Shown piece after piece: positions 48,598 through 55,480 of a DNA stretch of 64,000 nucleotides; position 1 is the stretch's first letter; each line of letters starts with the position of its first letter. The translations under genes were made by a program, and so were the position numbers. The notes under the pieces were generated by a model. The model was not told where the DNA came from. It searched no databases and worked only from the letters and a program-made list of their open reading frames with translations. Origin of the DNA: Halomonas sp. HAL1 (GTDB taxonomy: Bacteria; Pseudomonadota; Gammaproteobacteria; Pseudomonadales; Halomonadaceae); assembly GCF_030544485.1 (NCBI RefSeq), contig NZ_CP130610.1:124001-188000 (forward strand). Direction: 5' to 3'.

Positions 48598-49430
48598 TTG
48601 GCGCAGGCAGTGGCGTCAAAAAACCTAGTAGCGCCAGGTAGCACCAAGCTGTTGCGGCCCCACATTAAGTGCATATTCACCAGGAATAGTCATCGGACCC
48701 AGCGATAGAGTAGCGGGCTGAAAGCGATTAATCGCAGAGGTCGCCTGATTCGGCTGTGTCCAAATTTGCAGCTCGTTGACCAGCATGCCCGTTGCGAAGT
48801 TGATGGCGCCATCGCTTTCACGACCATCGGCAGCAATCACCGCCCCTGCCACACCATTGACCACCAATGAGCCCACACGAGCGCCCCAGCCGCGCCGCTC
48901 GCGTTCCGCCTGGGCAAGCTGTAAGCCCAACGCCTGCACACCGCTTAGCTCGCCGCTGGCTTTCAACCGCTCATATTCGGCCAACGCCGCCGGGTGCGGC
49001 TGGCGGTCGGTCAGCATGCCGCCCAACGCCAGTGCTGATTTCACCGCACCCACCCGGGCATCAAAGCGGTCATCCGGATCGCTCGCCTCGCTGGATTGGT
49101 AAGCGTTCACCGCCAGACTGGGGGCGTAAATGCCCGTCCAACCCCACTGCCAAATATTGGCGTGGCGTGTGCCGACCTCAAACACATCATCGTACTCACT
49201 CCACTGCCCCTCGGTTTGAGCCTGGACTTGTGCGTGGGCCTGTAAAGAGACAGGTAGGGCAATCTCCAGCGTCGTAACCAGTGCGGAGACATGCATAAGG
49301 AAGAGCCTATTAACGGGATCAATAGCGCTAAGCGTAGCACGGCGTTCACGACTGGCTAGCGTGGAATAACGCGAAGCGAAGTATGATGAAATTTAATGGT
49401 GTTACAAGACGAATAATAATTAGATAAAGC
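48598..49430. repeat. Direct repeat block, copy A (about 0.83 kb)
   Basis: The block contains the gene at 48625-49296 plus about 130 bp upstream. It matches 54615-55460 in the same orientation, with high identity inside the gene and recognisable similarity outside it, such as the shared TAGCGCTAAGCGTAGCACG upstream and ACCTAGTAGCGCCAGGTAGC across the stop codon. The borders are estimates by eye. Confidence 0.8.
48625..49296 (-). CDS. Exported protein of unknown family, paralogue A
   Basis: A 223-residue protein with a signal peptide ending near residue 27 (ALPVSLQAHAQ). I do not recognise the family. Visible features: a Trp-rich N-terminal part (NIWQWGWTGIYAPSLAVNAY), an Asp/Arg stretch (DPDDRFDARVGAV), a helical region (PAALAEYERLKASGELSG, ALGLQLAQAERERRGWG), a Gly/Val-rich segment (SLVVNGVAGAVIAADGRE) and a C-terminus ending with the aromatic residue in QLGATWRY, as outer-membrane proteins often do. 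It is a close paralogue of the protein at 54644-55315; from about residue 30 on almost all residues are identical. Function unknown. Confidence 0.72.
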   Translation of the reverse strand: MHVSALVTTLEIALPVSLQAHAQVQAQTEGQWSEYDDVFEVGTRHANIWQWGWTGIYAPSLAVNAYQSSEASDPDDRFDARVGAVKSALALGGMLTDRQPHPAALAEYERLKASGELSGVQALGLQLAQAERERRGWGARVGSLVVNGVAGAVIAADGRESDGAINFATGMLVNELQIWTQPNQATSAINRFQPATLSLGPMTIPGEYALNVGPQQLGATWRY

Positions 49431-49766
49431 AGTAGCTAGAAGCGCACTATGGATGATTTTTGTCCATGTTAGCAGCCAGCTAGACAGTTTATAAACAATC
49501 GAGTGTATCAGTCTCTGATCAGACAAAATGTCTGCTTAGAAATTTTTGCTCGGTCAGTTTCCTACTGAATCGATGTAGTGTCAGATTTCATATGTCCTAA
49601 TAAAATTGAGCAAAAAAAGCATTGATAAATTTAAGTAAAAGTCATATAAATCATAAATTTATATGGTTTATTCTAAAGTCTGTAAAACTAAAGTTTAGGT
49701 TATTTTTTTTGACAGTATCCATAAAAGAGACTCTTATACACTGTGATATATCAGAGGAGATAATCA
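49431..49766 (+). promoter_or_regulatory. AT-rich control region of the tct operon
   Basis: No gene is seen in this A/T-rich stretch, which differs visibly from the surrounding GC-rich DNA. A promoter is likely: TTGACA (49709-49714), 19-bp spacer, TTATAC (49734-49739). A 10-bp palindrome TGATATATCA (49744-49753) follows, just before the AGAGGAGA ribosome-binding site, and CAGAC-AAAAT-GTCTG (49520-49534) lies further upstream. These are candidate operators for the FCD/GntR regulator at 52777. Confidence 0.5.
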
Positions 49767-50744
49767 ATGCGACATCTTATTGCTAAAGCAGCTTTAGTTA
49801 CTGCAATTATTGGTATGGCGCCGCTTAGCGCTATGGCGCAATGGCCGGAAAGGCCCGTCACTATAGTTGTGCCATCTGGTGCTGGTGGGGGAACCGACCA
49901 AACAGGACGCATGCTTGCTGAACGGCTTCAGGATCATTTTGGCCAGCCATTCAACGTGGTTAATCAAGGCCAGGGTGGCGGTGTAGTGGGCATTTCGTCT
50001 ATCAAAAATGCCGATCCTGATGGCTATACATTGGGCGTTATATTCAACTTCGCTCATTATTCTCCGATGGGGCAAGCCGAAGTTAATGTTGAAGATTTTA
50101 CACCGATCGCTCAGTACAACTTCGATCCGGCAGGGTTCCAGGTGCGTAGTGACAGCGAATGGGAAGATATCAATCAAGCTCTGGATGCTATCAAAGCTGC
50201 ACCTAGTGACTATGTCATTGCTTGCGGTGGTGGCTGTGGTGGTTCCTGGCCTATGGCTGTGGCCACAATGATGGATGAATACGGAGTTGATGTGTCGCAG
50301 GTTCGGTTTATTTCTGGTCAAGGTGCTGCGGCCGCATTGCAGGATCTTGCTGCAGGCGGCGTTGACGTTGTTCCTTCCTCCTTACCGGAAGCTGGGCCGC
50401 TTATAGATTCCGGGCGAATCAAAGCGCTTGCTGTAATGGGTAATGAGCGGCTAGAAGCCTTCCCTGACGTTCCGGCGCTGCAGGAATCCACTGATATGAA
50501 GCTTGAACTTGGGGCTTGGCGTGGGTTAATCGCACCAGCGGGTCTTCCGGGTGGGATTGTCGCGGAGCTTGAAAGCGCTATGAATGAGATAACTCACGAC
50601 GAGGACTGGCGCCAGCAAATGCAGGATCGCGGTTTTGGTATTCAGTGGCGAGACTCAGAAGCTTTTAACGAGTTTATGTTGGACCAACAGGACTCTGTTC
50701 GCGCCATCATCCAAACCTTAGGATTTGCCAACGGCGACTCCTAA
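49767..50744 (+). CDS. Tripartite tricarboxylate transporter substrate-binding protein (TctC family)
   Basis: Periplasmic solute receptor of a TTT system. The 325-residue protein has a signal peptide (cleavage after LSAMA, residue 24), then the family start QWPERPVTIVVPSGAGGGTD (residues 25-44), the GGGVVGISSIKNADPDGYTLG loop and a C-terminal helix. Ligand is a carboxylate; which one cannot be told. GAGGAG upstream of the ATG. It is followed by the two membrane subunits. Confidence 0.92.
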   Translation: MRHLIAKAALVTAIIGMAPLSAMAQWPERPVTIVVPSGAGGGTDQTGRMLAERLQDHFGQPFNVVNQGQGGGVVGISSIKNADPDGYTLGVIFNFAHYSPMGQAEVNVEDFTPIAQYNFDPAGFQVRSDSEWEDINQALDAIKAAPSDYVIACGGGCGGSWPMAVATMMDEYGVDVSQVRFISGQGAAAALQDLAAGGVDVVPSSLPEAGPLIDSGRIKALAVMGNERLEAFPDVPALQESTDMKLELGAWRGLIAPAGLPGGIVAELESAMNEITHDEDWRQQMQDRGFGIQWRDSEAFNEFMLDQQDSVRAIIQTLGFANGDS

Positions 50745-50804
50745 ATATATGGGGAGCGCAAGCTCCCCGTTCAGAGTGACTTTTCTGCTAACGGAGTTTT
50801 TGTC

Positions 50805-51293
50805 TTGTGCTTCGATGATCGCCTCAACGGGCTTGTATTCATTCTTCTCGGAGGCGTGGTCGTTTTCCTCGCCCAGCAATTGCCGACGCTTACGTTTATC
50901 GACTATGGGCCGGGGTTTTTCCCGACGTTGATCGGTTGCGTGATGATTATCGCCGGTAGCGTTATAGCACTCAAATCCTTGCTGCAGCGTGGCTCTACTA
51001 TCGCGTGGGCCGCGCTGCCCAGCGCCCAGTCTTGGTCACAGGCTTTGGGATCGATTGGTGTTGTGGTTGGCACTATCGCGTTTTTCATCGCGACGCTTAA
51101 TTCTCTCGGTTTCTTAATTGCCATGCCTATCTCGCTCTTTGTAATGCTGGCTTTTTTTGATCGGCATATCGTGCGTGACATCGTAATTGCCTTTATCGGT
51201 AGCATTCTGATGCATAGTTTTTTCTACCAACTGATGTCCGTGCAACTGCCCTGGGGTCTACTGACACCGTTCGCAGGAGTTCTTACATGGTGA
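50805..51293 (+). CDS. TTT small membrane subunit (TctB family)
   Basis: The 162-residue protein has four hydrophobic segments (about 7-25, 38-56, 80-100 and 118-150), the four-helix pattern of TctB. The only suitable start in frame is TTG at 50805, with ACGGAG 8 bp upstream; rarely used TTG starts lower expression. It overlaps tctA by 7 bp. Family assignment rests on length, topology and position between TctC and TctA. Confidence 0.85.
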   Translation: MCFDDRLNGLVFILLGGVVVFLAQQLPTLTFIDYGPGFFPTLIGCVMIIAGSVIALKSLLQRGSTIAWAALPSAQSWSQALGSIGVVVGTIAFFIATLNSLGFLIAMPISLFVMLAFFDRHIVRDIVIAFIGSILMHSFFYQLMSVQLPWGLLTPFAGVLTW

Positions 51294-52780
51294 TCGATGC
51301 TTTCATGATGCTGATGACGCCGACGACTCTCGGCGTTATGGTGGCTTGTGCAATCTATGGCCTTATGGTTGGTGCCATTCCTGGGTTCTCAGCGGCAATG
51401 GCGGTGGCATTGATGGTTCCCGTTAGTTATTTTCTGGATCCTGTACCAGCATTGGCTGGTGTAATGACGCTGTGCGCTATGGCTATTTTCTCAGGCGACA
51501 TCCCCGGCGCTTTGTTACGTATTCCTGGCACGCCCGCATCCGCAGCCTACGTTGATGAGTCATATAAAATGACTCGTAATGGTCACGCCGGGCTAGCTTT
51601 AGGCACTGGACTTATTTGTTCTTCTATCGGCGGTATCTTCGGTAGCATCGCGCTAATCCTTGCGGCGCCCTCATTGGGCGATCTAGCTCTGCAGTTCAGT
51701 TCGATTGAGTACTTTTGGCTTGCGTGCCTCGGATTAACCGCTGCTATTGGTGTATCCCAAGGCTCTGCAGCCAAGGGAATAATATCTCTATGTATCGGCT
51801 TACTTATCGCTTTTGTTGGGCTTGATCCTGTATCGGGGCAGTCGCGCTTTACTTTCGATACCAGCTACCTTTCGGGGGGATTAGGCTTTATCCCGGTTTT
51901 GATTGGCCTGTTCGCAATGTCAGAAGTTTTTCGTTTTGCGCTAGCACCAAGCGATAGCGATAGGCCGCCGATCGGTAAGCTTGATGGGCTTTTTCGGGGT
52001 GTGTTCGGGGAAATTCGGCGGCTCTGGTTTCAGATTTTGCAGGGCTGCGGTATTGGCACACTGGTTGGTGCAATACCCGGCGCAGGTGCCGATATTGCTT
52101 CTTATATCGCCTATGCGGCAACCAAAAAACAATCACGCCACCCCGAACGTTTCGGTACCGGTATCGTTGATGGGGTGGCTTCTGCCAGTGCTGCCAATAA
52201 TGCTTCTGTCGGTGGCGCTATGGTGCCAGCTACCGTTTTCGGTATTCCTGGGGACAGTCTAACTGCAGTCATCATTGGCGTGCTTTATATGAAAGGCCTT
52301 AATCCCGGCCCAACTGTCTTCCTAACCCAGGGAACACTAATCACGGCAGTCTTTCTTGCGTTTTTACTCGCCAATTTATTAATCGTGCCCTTTGGAATTA
52401 TGGCCATCCGTTTGTTCCGTCATATTCTGGCAGTACCACGTAGTGTATTGATGCCCCTGATTGTGGCGGCCTGCATTATTGGCTCTTTTGCGGTGGAAAA
52501 CACCGTATATGCGGTAGTTACCATGCTTATTGCTGGGCTACTTGGCTTCTACATGGAAGAAAATGGCTTTCCGTTGGCACCTGCAATTTTAGGAGTGGTG
52601 TTGGCTCCCATCATCGAAGAGAATTTTTTGAACACGCTGGTTAAATCTAATGGCGACTTAATGATTTTTTTGAGTCGCCCTCTCGCGATCGGGTTGGCTG
52701 TAGTGACGCTGGCGATATGGGTCGTTCCGCCGCTGATACAATTGATACATCATATAAAGGCGAGGAGACATGAAGCATGA
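51287..52780 (+). CDS. TTT large membrane subunit (TctA family)
   Basis: The main channel subunit of the tripartite tricarboxylate transporter, driving uptake with the ion gradient. The 497-residue protein has about twelve hydrophobic segments and the family motifs GAIPGFSAAMAVALMVPVSY near residue 28 and GAIPGAGADIASYIAYAATK with NASVGGAMVPATVFGIPGDS further on. The overlap with tctB and with the regulator gene (ATGA at 52777) makes one translation unit. Confidence 0.93.
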   Translation: MVIDAFMMLMTPTTLGVMVACAIYGLMVGAIPGFSAAMAVALMVPVSYFLDPVPALAGVMTLCAMAIFSGDIPGALLRIPGTPASAAYVDESYKMTRNGHAGLALGTGLICSSIGGIFGSIALILAAPSLGDLALQFSSIEYFWLACLGLTAAIGVSQGSAAKGIISLCIGLLIAFVGLDPVSGQSRFTFDTSYLSGGLGFIPVLIGLFAMSEVFRFALAPSDSDRPPIGKLDGLFRGVFGEIRRLWFQILQGCGIGTLVGAIPGAGADIASYIAYAATKKQSRHPERFGTGIVDGVASASAANNASVGGAMVPATVFGIPGDSLTAVIIGVLYMKGLNPGPTVFLTQGTLITAVFLAFLLANLLIVPFGIMAIRLFRHILAVPRSVLMPLIVAACIIGSFAVENTVYAVVTMLIAGLLGFYMEENGFPLAPAILGVVLAPIIEENFLNTLVKSNGDLMIFLSRPLAIGLAVVTLAIWVVPPLIQLIHHIKARRHEA

Positions 52781-53460
52781 GTAAGGTTATGCAGAAGCCG
52801 TCTTTGCTCGCTTCACACGCAGAGGTAGCTTACAACGCTATCGAGGAAATGATTGTCACTCTAGAGCTTGCGCCGGGGGAAAGCCTCACCGAGCAAGCTT
52901 TATGTGTACGGTTGGAAATGGGGAGGACGCCGGTACGTGAGGCTCTGCTTCGCTTAAAGCATGATTATCTACTGGCTGTACTGCCGCGGCAGGGCATTCT
53001 TATCAAGCCTATCGACACGACTACTGCACTAGAGGCCCTAGATGTGCGGCATCATGTCGAGGGGCTACTGATTGAGCGCGCGGCTCGTCTTGCTAGCGAG
53101 AGCCAACGGGCCGAGTTTTTGAATATGGCCAGCCAAGCAGAGCACTCTTTAGCAATACGGGACAATATTTTGTTTTCACAGATTGACAAGCGTTTCAATG
53201 AACGAGTCTGTGAAGCTGCTAATCATGACGTTGCTGCAAGAGCCGTCATGCCCTTACATGCTGTCTCTCGGCGCATTGGCTTCTTTTTGGCACAAGTTGC
53301 TAATTATGAACCAGCCACAACGGTGCAACCGCATATTGAAATTATGCAATCTATTGCGGTTAACGATAGCGAGGGGGCGCTGGCTGCACTTTCAAAACTA
53401 CACCATCTAACGAGACAGCAAACCCTTGCGATAGAACGTGACGGGTTACTGCATCAATAA
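52777..53460 (+). CDS. GntR family regulator, FCD subfamily
   Basis: A 227-residue transcription factor. N-terminal winged helix (about 15-75, with LTEQALCVRLEMGRTPVREA as recognition region) and a C-terminal FCD ligand domain (helical, residues 85-220, with conserved Asp/His metal-binding candidates such as HHVEGLL, DKRFNERVCEAANHD and HAVSRRIG). FCD regulators sense small carboxylates, often the transported substrate. Overlaps tctA by 4 bp and is likely a local repressor of the operon (candidate operators at 49744 and 49520). Confidence 0.92.
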   Translation: MSKVMQKPSLLASHAEVAYNAIEEMIVTLELAPGESLTEQALCVRLEMGRTPVREALLRLKHDYLLAVLPRQGILIKPIDTTTALEALDVRHHVEGLLIERAARLASESQRAEFLNMASQAEHSLAIRDNILFSQIDKRFNERVCEAANHDVAARAVMPLHAVSRRIGFFLAQVANYEPATTVQPHIEIMQSIAVNDSEGALAALSKLHHLTRQQTLAIERDGLLHQ

Positions 53461-53506
53461 CACTGTTTAATTTTTCGCTACTTATATCCTTTCTAAGAGA
53501 GTCTCC

Positions 53507-54454
53507 ATGTCAGCCTCCCCTGTTATTTTGATTGGTTATTATTCTCCGCGTCAGCGTCAGCAGCTTGAAACTCGTTTTTCAACTCACTCAATTGATAACC
53601 TGGCTTTACTACATGATCTTCCAGAAGCGGTTCGCCGCACCTGTCGAAGCGTTGCCTATCATGGTCACTCCCCCTTTGGGCTCGCTGAGATGAACCAGCT
53701 TCCCTCACTAGAACTCATTGCCAATTTTGGTGTGGGTTACGACGATATTGACATCAATGCTGCAGTGGAACGTGGTATCAAGGTTACCAACACGCCAAAT
53801 GTACTCAACGACGATGTGGCCGATCTGTCCGTAGGTATGCTGTTGGCTCTTAAGCGGCAGCTGTTAGCCGGAGATCGCTGGGTTCGAGAAGGTGAGTGGG
53901 CCCGCCGTGGCACCTTCCCACTCAATGCCAGCGCCAGTGGGTTACGAGTCGGCGTGCTTGGCATGGGACGTATCGGCCGTGAAATAGCCGATAGAATGGC
54001 TGCTTTTAAATCGAAGGTGCACTATCAATCCCGTAGCCCTAAGGATACACCCTCATCTTGGCAATATCATAAGACACCCCTAGAACTGGCGGCCGCTGTA
54101 GATGTGTTATTTGTAACTGTTGTTGGTGGAACAAAGACTCATCACTTAGTGTCTGCAGACGTGCTAAACGCCTTACCAGATAATGCTGTCATCATTAACG
54201 TTTCCCGAGGCTCTGTTATTGATGAGAAGGCGTTGATCGAACAGCTTGAGTCGGGACGATTGGGAGGCGCTGGACTAGACGTATTCGACAATGAGCCTAA
54301 TGTGAACCCTAAACTATTAGCGCTCAATAATGTCATCCTTCAGCCTCACCAGGGCTCTGGCACTGTACAAACTCGTGAGGCAATGGGCGATTTACAGTTC
54401 GCCAATCTTGAGGCATTTAACGAAAAACGTGATTTGCTCACGCTGGTCAACTAA
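53507..54454 (+). CDS. D-2-hydroxyacid dehydrogenase
   Basis: Reduces a 2-keto acid (for example hydroxypyruvate or glyoxylate) or oxidises the D-2-hydroxyacid. The 315-residue protein has the nucleotide-binding GMGRIG (152-157), followed by S175-R176-S177 instead of an acidic residue, which suggests NADP(H). The catalytic set is R234 (NVSRGSVID), E263 (FDNEPN) and H281 (LQPHQGSG). Part of the tct module, so it should act on the imported carboxylate. The 46-bp gap to the regulator has a plausible AGAGAG ribosome site. The paralogue copy B lies beyond its terminator. Confidence 0.92.
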   Translation: MSASPVILIGYYSPRQRQQLETRFSTHSIDNLALLHDLPEAVRRTCRSVAYHGHSPFGLAEMNQLPSLELIANFGVGYDDIDINAAVERGIKVTNTPNVLNDDVADLSVGMLLALKRQLLAGDRWVREGEWARRGTFPLNASASGLRVGVLGMGRIGREIADRMAAFKSKVHYQSRSPKDTPSSWQYHKTPLELAAAVDVLFVTVVGGTKTHHLVSADVLNALPDNAVIINVSRGSVIDEKALIEQLESGRLGGAGLDVFDNEPNVNPKLLALNNVILQPHQGSGTVQTREAMGDLQFANLEAFNEKRDLLTLVN

Positions 54455-54563
54455 CCATTTTGAGCTGAAAATAAAGTCGTGTCAGGATGCCTCATCACTA
54501 TTGGTTTGTTTGATTGCTGCTTAGCACCTCAGCATCTAATAAAAAAGCCACCGCGTTTGGGTT

Positions 54564-54597
54564 AATGCCAGTCAGTTAATGCTGACTGGCATTTTTC
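54564..54597 (+). terminator. Rho-independent terminator of the tct module
   Basis: AATGCCAGTCAG (54564-54575), 6-nt loop, CTGACTGGCATT (54582-54593), then T's to 54596. It is just upstream of repeat block B and shows that the inserted module is a closed unit. Confidence 0.9.
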
Positions 54598-54614
54598 TTG
54601 GTGGGGTATTTCTG

Positions 54615-55460
54615 TGGTCGGCGCAGGCAGTTTACGTAAAAACCTAGTAGCGCCAGGTAGCACCAAGCTGCTGTGGCCCCACGTTGAGCGCATATTCACC
54701 AGGAATAGTCATCGGACCCAGCGATAGAGTAGCGGGCTGGAAGCGATTAATCGCCGAAGACGCTTGATTGGGCTGCGACCAAATTTGCAGCTCGTTAACC
54801 AGCATACCCGTTGCAAAGTTAATAGCGCCGTCGCTTTCCCGGCCATCGGCGGCAATCACCGCACCCGCCACGCCATTGACCACTAACGAGCTCACCCGGG
54901 CGCCCCAGCCACGCCGCTCGCGTTCGGCTTGGGCGAGCTGCAAGCCCAGCGCCTGCACACCGCTTAAATCGCCGCTGGCTTTCAAACGCTCATACTCGGC
55001 CAATGCCGCCGGGTGTGGCTGGCGATCCGTCAGCATACCGGCCACGGCCAGGGCGGATTTCACCACGCCCACCCGGGCATCAAAGCGGTCATCCGGGTCA
55101 CTTGCTTCGCTGGATTGGTACGCATTCACCGCCAAGCTTGTGCCGTAAATGCCTGTCCAGCCCCACTGCCAAACGTTGGCGTGGCTGGCGCCGTTCTCAA
55201 ATACCTCATCGTATTCACTCCACTGCCCATCTGTTTGTGCCTGGGCTTGTAGAGAGGCAGGCATAACGACCACCAGGGTGGTCACCAACGCGGCGAGAAG
55301 ACGAAAAGCATGCATGAAGAGGTGCCTATATAGGGGAGCAGTAGCGCTAAGCGTAGCACGCAAATCAAATCAAATCAGACGAGGGTGGATTCAGGGTTGG
55401 CGAAGTATGACTAAGGTCAATGGCGCTTAAGCATAAAGAATGATTAGATGAGGTATTGGT
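54615..55460. repeat. Direct repeat block, copy B (about 0.85 kb)
   Basis: Matches block A (48598-49430) in the same orientation. It includes the gene at 54644-55315 and about 145 bp upstream, which contains the extra AAATC pentamer repeats at 55362-55378. Distance between copies is about 6.0 kb. The cas3 start codon lies about 20 bp beyond the end of this block. Confidence 0.8.
54644..55315 (-). CDS. Exported protein of unknown family, paralogue B
   Basis: A 223-residue protein of unknown family with a normal signal peptide (MHAFRLLAALVTTLVVVMPA, cleavage after SLQAQA). It differs from paralogue A mainly in the signal peptide and a few conservative changes (for example AVAGML for ALGGML, SQPNQASSA for TQPNQATSA). 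The start at 55315 is favoured over the longer in-frame start at 55363 because it gives a clean signal peptide. C-terminus GATWRY as in copy A. Divergent from cas3. The strong conservation of both copies suggests selection or recent gene conversion. Confidence 0.72.
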   Translation of the reverse strand: MHAFRLLAALVTTLVVVMPASLQAQAQTDGQWSEYDEVFENGASHANVWQWGWTGIYGTSLAVNAYQSSEASDPDDRFDARVGVVKSALAVAGMLTDRQPHPAALAEYERLKASGDLSGVQALGLQLAQAERERRGWGARVSSLVVNGVAGAVIAADGRESDGAINFATGMLVNELQIWSQPNQASSAINRFQPATLSLGPMTIPGEYALNVGPQQLGATWRY

Positions 55461-55480
55461 AAAACGGTGGAGGGGAGGCG

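Noticed and set aside
49431..54614. Phage or IS-mediated origin of the tct module
   Set aside because: No integrase, transposase, att-like tRNA end or IS ends are visible; the only mobile hint is the pair of direct repeats.
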